Assembly (NCBI RefSeq): GCF_000744225.1
Contig: NZ_JQLN01000005.1
Location: 2,565,001 to 2,629,000 of the forward strand
Direction: 5' to 3'
Origin: Kitasatospora mediocidica KCTC 9733
GTDB lineage: Bacteria; Actinomycetota; Actinomycetes; Streptomycetales; Streptomycetaceae
DNA length: 64,000 nt
The position numbers and the translations under genes were made by a program. The notes beneath the pieces are model-generated. The model made no database searches. It was not told the origin of the DNA and was given only the letters and a program-made list of their open reading frames with translations. Of the stretch, positions 43,189 through 51,461 are shown in pieces; position 1 is the stretch's first letter, and the number at the start of each line of letters is the position of its first letter.

Positions 43189-44787
43189 CTACTGCGCGCA
43201 GCGGGTCTGCTGGGCGGGCATCGTGCCGTTGACCAGGTACGCATCAAGCGCCTGGGTCACACAGGCGTTCCCACTGCCGAAGGCGGCGTGCCCTTCACCC
43301 TCACGGGTGAGCAGCGTGGCGTTCGCGAAGCCCTTCGCGAGGTTCTGCGCCGCCGCGTACGGGGTGGCGGGGTCGTCGGTGGTGCCGATCACCAGGATCG
43401 GTGCGCTGCCCTCGGCGCGGATCGTGTGCGGTTTTTCCGGGCTCTGGAACGGCCAGTTCGCGCAGCTCGCGCTGCTGAGGTCCTCGGCTGCGGTGTCGCT
43501 GTTGAGCAGCGGCGCGCCCTGCTTGAGCTGGGCCAGCACCTGCTGGACCCGGGCCGGCGAGGGCGCGGCGCTCGCGCCGTCGGCACAGGAGATGGCCACC
43601 TGGGCGTCGTCACTGGCGTTGTAGTGGCCGTCCTGGTCCCGGCCGTTGTAGGAGTCGGCCGCCGCGAGCAGGCTGCTGCCGTCGCCCTGCTGCATCGCTG
43701 CGGTCAGCGCGCGCCGCAGCTGCGGCCAGGAGGTCTGCTCGTCGCCGTAGAGGAAGAGCAGCGTGCCGGTCCAGCCCAGGGTGGAGCTGAGCCGGCGGCT
43801 GCCGTCGGTGCGCAGCGGCTTGTCGCGCAGCCCGTCCAGGAAGTCGGCGGCCCTCTTGCCGGCGGTGGCCGGGTCGCTGCCCAGCGGGCATTCGTCGGGA
43901 TGGTTGGTGACGCAGTCGGCGGCGAACCGCTCGAACGACTTCTCGAAGCCGATCTGCTGCTGGACGTTGCTGTCCAGCTTGTCGGCGGCCGGGTCGATCG
44001 CGCCGTCCAGCACCAGCCGGCCGGTCCGGCCGGGGAACTGCTCGGCGTAGAGCGCGCCGAGGTAGGTCCCGTAGGAGATGCCGAGGTAGTCGAGCTTGTC
44101 CTGCCCCAGGGCCTGGCGCAGCACGTCCATGTCCCGGGCGGTGTCGCGGGTGCCGACGAAGGGCAGCAGCTTGCCGGCGGCGGCCTCGCAGGCCGCCGCG
44201 TAGTCTTTGGCGCGCTGGTCGCTCAGGGCCTTGCGGGCGGTCGGGTCGGCCGGCGGGTCCTGCTGGTCCAGCGCGTCGCGCTGCTGGTCGGTCAGGCAGT
44301 GGATCGGCGAGCTGGCGCCGGTGCCGCGCGGGTCGAAGCCGACGACGTCGAAACGGTCGTGCAGCGGTCCCTCGAAGTCGCCGTGGGCGTTCTTCACCAG
44401 GTCCACGCCGGATTCGCCGGGGCCGCCCGGGTTGACCACCAGCGAGCCGACCTTCTGCGCGGCGTCGGCGGCGGGTTCACGGATCAGCGCCAGATCGAGC
44501 GCGTCGGCGGCCGGGTGCGTGTAGTCGAGCGGCACGTGCAGCTTGCCGCACTGCAGGCCGCTCTCGTCGGCCGGGCAGGCGGACCAGGCGATCCGCTGGC
44601 CGTAGAAGGTCGCCAGCGCCGGATCCGTTCCGCCGGGCGACGACGCGGCGGGCCGGGCGGCCGCCGGGCCGGCCGTGGACGGTGCCGGCGACCCCGGTGC
44701 GCCCGCGCCGCCGCCGCTGCACCCGGCCAGCAGGAGCGAGGCGAGGGTCACGGGTACGGCGCAGCGGGGGAACCAGGAGATCGTCAC
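43189..44787 (-). CDS. Secreted alpha/beta hydrolase lipoprotein (tripeptidyl-aminopeptidase-like, S33)
   Basis: The 532-residue protein has a signal peptide with lipobox LLLAGC at residues 18-23, a Ser/Pro/Ala linker and an alpha/beta-hydrolase domain: oxyanion region VVNPGGPGESG near residue 117, nucleophile GISYGTYLG near 225, catalytic Asp in GTTDDPATP near 470 and His in GEGHAAF near 498. The carboxy-terminal part is the TAP-like extension. This is the Streptomyces secreted tripeptidyl aminopeptidase (S33) type. The start is the GTG at 44787. It follows the SDR gene by 43 bp and may be co-transcribed. Confidence 0.88.
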   Translation of the reverse strand: MTISWFPRCAVPVTLASLLLAGCSGGGAGAPGSPAPSTAGPAAARPAASSPGGTDPALATFYGQRIAWSACPADESGLQCGKLHVPLDYTHPAADALDLALIREPAADAAQKVGSLVVNPGGPGESGVDLVKNAHGDFEGPLHDRFDVVGFDPRGTGASSPIHCLTDQQRDALDQQDPPADPTARKALSDQRAKDYAAACEAAAGKLLPFVGTRDTARDMDVLRQALGQDKLDYLGISYGTYLGALYAEQFPGRTGRLVLDGAIDPAADKLDSNVQQQIGFEKSFERFAADCVTNHPDECPLGSDPATAGKRAADFLDGLRDKPLRTDGSRRLSSTLGWTGTLLFLYGDEQTSWPQLRRALTAAMQQGDGSSLLAAADSYNGRDQDGHYNASDDAQVAISCADGASAAPSPARVQQVLAQLKQGAPLLNSDTAAEDLSSASCANWPFQSPEKPHTIRAEGSAPILVIGTTDDPATPYAAAQNLAKGFANATLLTREGEGHAAFGSGNACVTQALDAYLVNGTMPAQQTRCAQ

Positions 44788-44830
44788 CGAACATGTGTAG
44801 CACCTGGTTCCCGCCGCCGGATCCGGGGTG

Positions 44831-45577
44831 TCAGTCCCGGTGCACCTTGTAGTTCGAGGCCTGCGCCCGCGGCCGGACCACCAGCAGGTCGATGTTCACG
44901 TGCGACGGACGGGTGACCGCCCAGGCCACCGTGTCCGCGATGTCCTCCGAGGTGAGCGGGTGCGACACCCCGGCGTAGACGGCCTCCGCCTTCGCCTCGT
45001 CGCCGCGGAACCTGGTCACCGCGAAGCCCTCCGACTTGACCATGCCGGGGGCGATCTCGATCACCCGGATCGGCTCGCCGACCAGTTCGAGGCGGAGCGT
45101 CGCGGCGATGGTGTGGGTCGCGTGCTTGGCGGCCACGTAGCCGCCGCCGCCCTCGTAGGCGGCCAGCCCGGCGGTCGAGGAGAGGATCAGCACGGTGCCG
45201 TCGCCGCTCGCCCGCAGGGCCGGCAGCAGGGCCTGCGTCACGTTCAGCACGCCGAGCACGTTGACCTGGTACATCGCCAGCCAGTCGGCCGGGTCGCCCT
45301 TCTCCACCGACTCGGCGCCGATCGCCCCGCCGGCGTTGTTGACCAGGATGTCCACCTGGTCCAGCGTGGCGGCGAAGGCGTCCACGGCCGCGCGGTCGGT
45401 GACGTCCAGGGTGTGCGCCCGGCCGCCGATCTCCTTGGCCAGCGCCTCGATCCGGTCGGTGCGGCGGGCGGTCAGGACCACCGAGAAGCCCTCGGCGGCG
45501 AGCCGCCGTGCGGTCGCCGCGCCGATCCCGCTACTCGCCCCGGTGACCACGGCCACCTTCTGCTGCTCGGTCCCCAT
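44831..45577 (-). CDS. SDR family NAD(P)-dependent oxidoreductase
   Basis: The 248-residue protein is a classical short-chain dehydrogenase: cofactor motif TGASSGIG at residues 12-19, NNAG near 79, the catalytic Ser in LSSTAG near 132 and the Y-x-x-x-K of YVAAK near 146. An Arg at 38 (TARRTDR) favours NADP. It resembles YdfG/clavulanate-dehydrogenase-like SDRs acting on small hydroxy acids, but the substrate is unknown. Its promoter lies in 45578-45657, after the terminator of the S53 peptidase gene. Confidence 0.92.
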   Translation of the reverse strand: MGTEQQKVAVVTGASSGIGAATARRLAAEGFSVVLTARRTDRIEALAKEIGGRAHTLDVTDRAAVDAFAATLDQVDILVNNAGGAIGAESVEKGDPADWLAMYQVNVLGVLNVTQALLPALRASGDGTVLILSSTAGLAAYEGGGGYVAAKHATHTIAATLRLELVGEPIRVIEIAPGMVKSEGFAVTRFRGDEAKAEAVYAGVSHPLTSEDIADTVAWAVTRPSHVNIDLLVVRPRAQASNYKVHRD

Positions 45578-45657
45578 GTCGCCAGCCCTTCTGTTCCACT
45601 GTCCGTCGTGCGTGCGAGGTCATCATCGCAGCCGTGCCAGACGCGGGCCCGGAAACG

Positions 45658-45698
45658 CGGGCGGGGCCCGGAGTCCAGTGGACTCCGGGCCCCGCCCG
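45658..45698 (-). terminator. Terminator after the S53 peptidase gene
   Basis: A perfect 20-bp inverted repeat (45658-45677 and 45679-45698) with a single central base lies 22 bp after the peptidase stop on the minus strand. Confidence 0.9.
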
Positions 45699-45720
45699 TT
45701 CAGTCAGTACCGCAGTCGGT

Positions 45721-47793
45721 TCAGTGCTTGAACGACTTCAGGAAGCCCATGCCCGGGCTGCCGAGACCGGTCGCGGTGTCGTAGCCCTCGCCGGCCCGCA
45801 GGCCGAAGTCCGAGCCGATCTTGTACAGGCGGACCTTCAGCGCGCCGCCGACCATGCCGAGGTCCACGACGTTGCCGAGCTTGCCGTGGTTCGGGTTGTC
45901 GTCGACGTCGTTGTAGATGCTGTCGTTGTTGGCCCGGTTGTAGAGCGCCGGGTTGGCGAAGCCGATCGCCTTGCCGCCGCGCTCCTGGATGGCGTTGGCC
46001 AGCATGGCCGCGGTCTCCGGGGAGGAGACCGAGGTGCCGCCGTAGCCGCCCTCGCTGTAGGCGCCGCCGGCCGGGGTGTAGCCGACCAGGGTCGAGGCCA
46101 CCAGGTCACCGCTCATCGCGATGTCCGGGGTGGCGCGCAGCGGGGTCGCCGACTTGGTGCCGTTCGCGGCCACCTTGGAGATCGAGTCCGGGACGACGTC
46201 CTTCTGGTACCACGGCTGCGCGAAGTCGGCCGAGACGCCGCCGCCACCACCGAAGTAGAACGCGCCGGGCATCGGGGTCCAGGACTTCTGGTCGGCCGAG
46301 AGCACCGAGCGCTGGTCACCCATGCTGACCTCGTCGGCGTAGGCGCCCTTCTTGTTCATCAGCTCCAGGGCGGTGCCGCCGACCGCGGTGACCCACGGGG
46401 AGGAGGACGGCCACTGGGCCTGCGCCTGGTTGGTGTCGGCCTGGCAGTTCACGCCGGTGGCCGCGGCACCCGGCGAGTTGTCGCCGCAGTCGCCGGCCGA
46501 GACCGTGAACCCGATGCCCTCGACGGCGCCGAGCTGGAAGATCTGGTTGTCGGCCGCGACCACGGCCGGGTCGATGTCGCCGCTCTTGCCGTGCATGATC
46601 TCGCCCCAGGAGTTGGAGACGACATCGGCCAGGTGGTTGTCGACGATGTTCGCCAGCGCGGCGTCCAGGTCGGCGTCCTGGCAGGAGTTGGCACCGACGT
46701 AGACGACGTTGGCGTCCGGCGCGAGGCCGTGCACCATCTCGACGTCCAGCGCCTCCTCGCCCGACCAGTCACCACAGTCGGCCTGGCTGTTCCACTGGGC
46801 GGGAGTCACGACCTCCTTGTACTGACCGGGCGCGAACGGCTTGTCGCCGTGGGCGGTCGCGAAGGTGTTGGCGTCGGCCTGCATGCTGGCGAAGCCGTAC
46901 GCGTCGATGATCGCCACGGTGGCGCCCTTGCCGGACACCTTCGAGTCGGTCACGCCGTACGCCTTGCGCAGCTGGCTCGGCACGTAGGCGCAGGGCGCGA
47001 ACGGCTCGTTCTTCTCGTAGCCGGCCGGGGCGCCCTTGGCGATGTCCGAGTCGTAGCCGTCGGCCGAGCAGGTCGGCACGGTCGGCAGCGTGGCCGGCGC
47101 CTTCTTGTCGGGGGCGGCGACGTCCGGGGCGGCGGCGCGGGCGGCGGCGGTGGCCGCGTTCTCGGCCTTGGCGTCGGCGGCGGCGACCGAGACGGCGTCC
47201 GAGGAGGCCTTCTGGGACGGGTCGTCGACCAGGTTGCCGACCGCGAGGACGTCGTCGGCGACGGCGGCCGGGACGACGGCGTTCTTCGCCGGGGCCCGGC
47301 GGACCCCGGTCGCGGTACGGAAGTTGTGGAACTGGGTGCCGAGCGCCTTGGCCAGCGCACCGGTCGGGCCGGAGACCTCGACGTAGTGCGTGGTGGTCGA
47401 GGTGACCTTCAGGCCGGCGCCGGTCAGCCAGGCGGTGACGGCCTTGACCTGCGCGTCGCTGGCGTCGAACTTCGCCTTGGCGTCCGCGGCGGAGAGGTAC
47501 TGGCCGTACTGCGGGGAGTTCTCGTCCGACACGGCCTGCGCGAGGGCGGCGAGCGCCTTCGGGTCCTGGCCGGCGAGGTAGATGCGGGCGGTCGCCGGGG
47601 TGCTGTCAGGCACCGCACCGGCGTCGGCCTGCGAGGTGGCCCAGGCGGGGCTGGAGCCTACGAGCTCCTTGGCGACGCTCTGGTCGGCCGCCATCGCGGG
47701 ATTGGCGACGGCGAACGTCCCCAGAACGAGCGCGGCAGCGGCCGGAGCCGCCACTGCTATCCGGGAGAGCCGGCTGCGAACAGCTGCTGGCAC
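45721..47793 (-). CDS. Secreted S53 family (sedolisin-type) serine peptidase
   Basis: The 690-residue protein has a signal peptide (VLGTFAVANPAMA, cut near residue 36) and an activation prodomain (~40-215). A Lys/Ala/Asp-rich linker leads to a sedolisin catalytic domain with the Glu/Asp pair in SGEEALDVE near residue 355, the oxyanion Asp region SNSWGE near 395, and the nucleophile in GGTSVSSPE near 602. A Ca-binding Asp-rich stretch (YNDVDDNPNHG) lies near the end. S53 enzymes work outside the cell, often at low pH. The start is the GTG at 47793. A TCGCCTT/AAGGCGA palindrome lies upstream. Confidence 0.93.
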   Translation of the reverse strand: MPAAVRSRLSRIAVAAPAAAALVLGTFAVANPAMAADQSVAKELVGSSPAWATSQADAGAVPDSTPATARIYLAGQDPKALAALAQAVSDENSPQYGQYLSAADAKAKFDASDAQVKAVTAWLTGAGLKVTSTTTHYVEVSGPTGALAKALGTQFHNFRTATGVRRAPAKNAVVPAAVADDVLAVGNLVDDPSQKASSDAVSVAAADAKAENAATAAARAAAPDVAAPDKKAPATLPTVPTCSADGYDSDIAKGAPAGYEKNEPFAPCAYVPSQLRKAYGVTDSKVSGKGATVAIIDAYGFASMQADANTFATAHGDKPFAPGQYKEVVTPAQWNSQADCGDWSGEEALDVEMVHGLAPDANVVYVGANSCQDADLDAALANIVDNHLADVVSNSWGEIMHGKSGDIDPAVVAADNQIFQLGAVEGIGFTVSAGDCGDNSPGAAATGVNCQADTNQAQAQWPSSSPWVTAVGGTALELMNKKGAYADEVSMGDQRSVLSADQKSWTPMPGAFYFGGGGGVSADFAQPWYQKDVVPDSISKVAANGTKSATPLRATPDIAMSGDLVASTLVGYTPAGGAYSEGGYGGTSVSSPETAAMLANAIQERGGKAIGFANPALYNRANNDSIYNDVDDNPNHGKLGNVVDLGMVGGALKVRLYKIGSDFGLRAGEGYDTATGLGSPGMGFLKSFKH

Positions 47794-48334
47794 GTGGGTT
47801 CCCCACTCTCATGACGGGCCACATCGCCTGCGGTGCAGGGATGTTGACAGCGTTTCGGGATCGCCTTGTAAGGCGACCGGACGCGGGCATGGCGGATCGC
47901 CCCGCCAGAACACGCCCCTGACGGGGGGTTCGGTGGGCGCGAAACGCTGCCTGTGTGGTCGTTGTCTATTCGCTCGGACGGTCGAACCTCAAGACTTCGT
48001 CTGAATCTTTTACCTGCACATGACCTTTGCGTCCGGAACCGGCAACACTGCCGCCACATGGAGGTGATCTTCCAGTCGCATGGTGGTAGTCGTCCGTGCT
48101 GGCACCGTGCTAGGCCGTGTCTGGCGGACGAGGGCGCCCGCGGGGGCTCCGGCGCGGTGACGTGACCTGCGGGCGAGCTGGTCGTTGCACAGGTTCATCG
48201 CCCACGGCGGCGGCATCGGGGAAGGCGGCCGAAACGAGATGTCATACCCACCCTCTGGCTCACTATGCGCCAATCCGGGTACTTCTTCTGCGGAAGTCAG
48301 GCCAAACTCCAGCCGCGGCCATATCCTTGTTGAG
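47794..48334. other. 541-bp divergent region between S53 peptidase and M20 amidohydrolase genes
   Basis: No gene is supported. The region must hold the two divergent promoters. Signals seen are the palindrome at 47861-47876 and comparatively AT-rich DNA at 47955-48025 and 48270-48330. An in-frame ATG for the amidohydrolase at 48239 exists but would add 32 unrelated residues. Confidence 0.55.
47861..47876. promoter_or_regulatory. TCGCCTT-GT-AAGGCGA palindrome upstream of the S53 peptidase
   Basis: A perfect 7-2-7 inverted repeat lies 68 bp before the peptidase GTG on the minus strand, in promoter position. It is a candidate operator of an unknown regulator; a short hairpin is the alternative. 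Confidence 0.45.
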
Positions 48335-49657
48335 GTGAACCATCCTCAGCCCGCCGAGCAGGCGACCCCGCAGGAACGTCCCGCCGCCGACCGCAGGCCG
48401 ATGCCGGAGGGCGGCGCCGACCGCCGCCCGGCCGTCCTCGGCCGGCCGGGCTTCGACGTCCGCGCGCTGCGCGCGGAGGTCCGGACGTACGACGCGGAGC
48501 TGATCGCCTTCCGACGCGACCTGCACAGTCACCCGGAGCTCGGCCGCCAGGAGTTCCGCACCACGGGCCTGCTCGTCGACCGCCTGGTCCTGGCCGGTCT
48601 GAGCCCCCGGGTGCTGCCCGGCGGCACCGGTCTGATCGTCGACCTCGTCCCGCCCGGTACCCCGGCCGGCACCAAGCTGCTGGCCTTCCGCGCGGACATC
48701 GACGCCCTGCCGATCGACGACGCCAAGACCGACGTCCCGTACCGCTCGACGGTGCCCGGCCGGGCGCACGCCTGCGGCCACGACGTGCACACCTCCATCG
48801 CGCTCGGCACCGCGCTGGTGCTGGCGGACGCGATGCGTGCGGGCAAGCTGCGGCAGCCGGTGCGGCTGATCTTCCAGCCCGCCGAGGAGGTCATGCCCGG
48901 CGGGGCGCTGGACGTGATCAAGGCGGACGGGATGGCCGGGGTCGGCCGGATCTTCGCGGTGCACTGCGACCCCAAGGTGGAGGTCGGCAAGGTCGGCCTG
49001 AAGGTCGGCGCGATCACCTCGGCCTGCGACCGTCTGGTGCTGAGCCTGGACGGCCCCGGCGGGCACACCGCCCGCCCGCACCTGACCACCGACCTGGTGA
49101 CCGTGATCGCCCGGCTCGCCGCCGACCTGCCCGGCGCGATGTCCCGCCGGATGGACCCGCGCTGGGGCGTCAGCCTGGTCTGGGGGCGGATCGCCGCGGG
49201 CTCCGCGCCCAACGTGATCCCGCAGCACGCCGAGCTGGAGGGCACCGTGCGCTGCCTGGAGCTTCCCGGCTGGCGCGAGGCGCCGGACGTGCTGCACGAG
49301 CTGATCGCCAAGATGGCCGAAACCGGGCGGGCGAAGTGGAGCCTGGACTACCACCGCGGTGTGCCGCCGGTGGTCAACGAGGCTGTCTCAATCGCGCAGT
49401 TGGAAAAGGCGATGATCCGTCAGTTCGGCGGCGGTGGTGAAGAAGTGGTGGAGGAGACGGAACAGAGCCTGGGGGGCGAGGATTTCTCCTGGTACCTGGA
49501 GCACGCGCCGGGCGCGCTGGCCCGGCTCGGCGTCCGGGCCCCGGACGAGACCGCGGTGCGTGACCTCCACCAGGGGCGGTTCGACGTGGACGAGCGGGCG
49601 ATCGCCGTCGGTGTCGAACTCTTCGCCTCGCTCGCGCTGGAACACGCCCAGGTCTAG
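48335..49657 (+). CDS. M20 family amidohydrolase/peptidase
   Basis: The 440-residue metalloenzyme belongs to the M20D aminoacylase/amidohydrolase group. The motifs are RRDLHSHPELG near residue 65, the metal/catalytic FRADIDALP near 120, GHDVHTSI near 150, FQPAEEVMPGG near 186 and the dimerisation domain GPGGHTARPH near 246. It hydrolyses N-acyl or related amide bonds in the cytoplasm. The GTG at 48335 has only a weak site upstream (TTGAG), close to an AT-rich promoter-like stretch, so the mRNA leader may be very short. It precedes the nucleoside cluster by 465 bp. Confidence 0.88.
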   Translation: MNHPQPAEQATPQERPAADRRPMPEGGADRRPAVLGRPGFDVRALRAEVRTYDAELIAFRRDLHSHPELGRQEFRTTGLLVDRLVLAGLSPRVLPGGTGLIVDLVPPGTPAGTKLLAFRADIDALPIDDAKTDVPYRSTVPGRAHACGHDVHTSIALGTALVLADAMRAGKLRQPVRLIFQPAEEVMPGGALDVIKADGMAGVGRIFAVHCDPKVEVGKVGLKVGAITSACDRLVLSLDGPGGHTARPHLTTDLVTVIARLAADLPGAMSRRMDPRWGVSLVWGRIAAGSAPNVIPQHAELEGTVRCLELPGWREAPDVLHELIAKMAETGRAKWSLDYHRGVPPVVNEAVSIAQLEKAMIRQFGGGGEEVVEETEQSLGGEDFSWYLEHAPGALARLGVRAPDETAVRDLHQGRFDVDERAIAVGVELFASLALEHAQV

Positions 49658-50122
49658 GCGCCGGATCTGATTCGGTGTCATCTGTTTTCGCGGTGGGCTT
49701 CCCCCTTCTCCCGGGTGACCGATTGTCAGAATGGCCGACTTGGTAGAGTGCGCTGTCGCGAACATGTCTGCCAAGGCGTCAGGAATAGGGGTGTCGGGCG
49801 GGCGTCGCGGAATTCCCGTTCGGAGCTCGGAGCGAATGCCACCCGGGGTGCGTGGGGGTGGATGCCCGGGCGGAAGGGGGAGCGCGCCGCACCGGCGGGG
49901 GCCCGCCGGTGCGGCGGGGCGGAGGCCGTCAGGGGTGGGTCGGGATGCCCCGGAACCGGGCCGATTGGTCAGCCATGGGGATATGTCCTAGTTTGGTGGG
50001 CCGAAGCGCCACGGTTTGATAACAACCCGAATGGCCCGGCGGCCCGTAACCCAACCGTGTTCTACGCGCGTTACGGTGGCGTCCGACCACGCCAAACGGG
50101 TGTGTGAGAAGGAGATACTCCC
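49658..50122. other. 465-bp region upstream of the nucleoside transport operon
   Basis: No gene is supported. A 14-bp inverted repeat (49886-49899 with 49902-49915) may end the amidohydrolase transcript. The promoter of the bmp operon lies near 50015-50077, with the CTACGCGCGT motif at 50061 directly before a TACGGT -10-like hexamer. Confidence 0.6.
50061..50077 (+). promoter_or_regulatory. CTACGCGCGT motif and -10 element before the BMP gene
   Basis: TCTACGCGCGTTA overlaps the TACGGT hexamer (50072-50077), 46 bp before the TTG start. The motif recurs before deoA, add and purN. A repressor bound here would cover the -10 region. Confidence 0.6.
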
Positions 50123-51187
50123 TTGCGCCGTACAGTAAAGCTCGCCGCGGTTGTGCTCACGGGTTCCCTGGGCATTGCCTCGCTCGCCGCTTGCGGCGCA
50201 AAGAGCAGCGACACCACCACCGCTGGTTCCTCCGGCGGCTCCGGCATCAAGGTCGGCATGGCCTACGACGTCGGCGGCCGTGGCGACCAGGGCTTCAACG
50301 ACTCGGCGGCTGCCGGTCTCGACAAGGCCAAGGCCGACTTCGGGATCCAGACCACCGAGGCCGAGGCCAAGACCGGTGAGGCGGACTCCGACAAGCAGAC
50401 CCGCCTGGAGACCCTGGTCACCGCCGGTTACAACCCGATCGTCGCGGTGGGCTTCGTCTACCAGACCGCGGTCGAGAAGGTCGCCAAGGAGCACCCGAAC
50501 GTCAAGTTCGCGATCATCGACTCCGACTCGCCGACCCAGCCGACCAACGTCACCTCGCTGGAGTTCACCGAGCAGCAGAGCTCGTACCTGGCCGGCATCG
50601 CCGCCGCCAGCAAGACCAAGACCAAGCACGTCGGCTTCATCGGCGGTGTGCAGTCCGAGCTGATCAAGAAGTTCGAGGCCGGCTACCGCGCGGGCGTCGC
50701 CTCCGTCGACCAGAGCATCAGCGTCGACGTGACCTACCTGACCACCCCGCCGGACTTCAGCGGCTTCAGCGACCCGGCCAAGGGCAAGGAAGCCGCCCAG
50801 GGCCAGCTCGACAAGGGTGACGACGTCATCTACGCGGCGGCGGGTGCCTCCGGTACCGGTGCGATCCAGGCCGTCGCGGCCAAGCAGGGCGCCTGGGTGA
50901 TCGGTGTCGACACCGACCAGGCCAAGCAGCCGGCGCTGGCGAAGTACCAGGGCTCGATCCTGACCTCGGCGCTCAAGAACGTGAACACCGCGGTGTACTC
51001 GTACATCCAGAGCATCAAGAACAACGCGCCGCTCACCGGCGTGCAGCGCTTCGACCTCAAGTCGGGCGGTGTCGGCCTGGCCACCACCGGCGGCCACATC
51101 GACGACATCAAGGCGAAGCTGGACGCCGCCACCCAGCAGATCACCTCGGGTGCGACCACCGTCCCGACCGCTCCGCCGGCCGGCTGA
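50123..51187 (+). CDS. BMP family nucleoside-binding lipoprotein
   Basis: The 354-residue protein is the extracellular solute-binding lipoprotein of a nucleoside ABC importer. The lipobox is LAAC at residues ~21-24. The BMP/PnrA domain has GMAYDVGGRGDQGFNDSA, VGFVYQTAV, GFIGGVQ and WVIGVDTDQ, the last with Asp residues that contact the ribose in this family. The start is a TTG at 50123, supported by AAGGAG 8 nt upstream. It heads the transport operon, followed by a stem-loop that probably protects this part of the message. Confidence 0.93.
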   Translation: MRRTVKLAAVVLTGSLGIASLAACGAKSSDTTTAGSSGGSGIKVGMAYDVGGRGDQGFNDSAAAGLDKAKADFGIQTTEAEAKTGEADSDKQTRLETLVTAGYNPIVAVGFVYQTAVEKVAKEHPNVKFAIIDSDSPTQPTNVTSLEFTEQQSSYLAGIAAASKTKTKHVGFIGGVQSELIKKFEAGYRAGVASVDQSISVDVTYLTTPPDFSGFSDPAKGKEAAQGQLDKGDDVIYAAAGASGTGAIQAVAAKQGAWVIGVDTDQAKQPALAKYQGSILTSALKNVNTAVYSYIQSIKNNAPLTGVQRFDLKSGGVGLATTGGHIDDIKAKLDAATQQITSGATTVPTAPPAG

Positions 51188-51233
51188 TCAGCCGCACCGC
51201 AGTAGCAAGCACGTAGGCAAGACAAGCAAGGGG

Positions 51234-51277
51234 AGGGGCCCGGTGGGTCGCGCGTGAGCGCACTCCACCGGGCCCCT
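51234..51277 (+). terminator. Intercistronic stem-loop between BMP and ABC ATPase genes
   Basis: AGGGGCCCGGTGG (51234-51246) pairs perfectly with its complement at 51265-51277 around an 18-nt loop that can pair further. With no T-tract it is more likely an attenuator or mRNA-stabilising hairpin than a full terminator, giving more binding protein than transporter. Confidence 0.65.
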
Positions 51278-51461
51278 GCCATCCCCCGGAGGGGTTGGAA
51301 CGCCGTTCGAGGCGGTCCGCCCGCATCCCCGAGGGCCCCGGCGCCCCACAGCGCCCGTCGCAGAACCTCGGCCTCCCCAGCGCAACGATGCGCCTGCTCA
51401 CCCCCAGGAGATCGCCATCACCGCTTCCGAACCCTCCCTCAGCAAGGGGGGTAGCCCCAGC

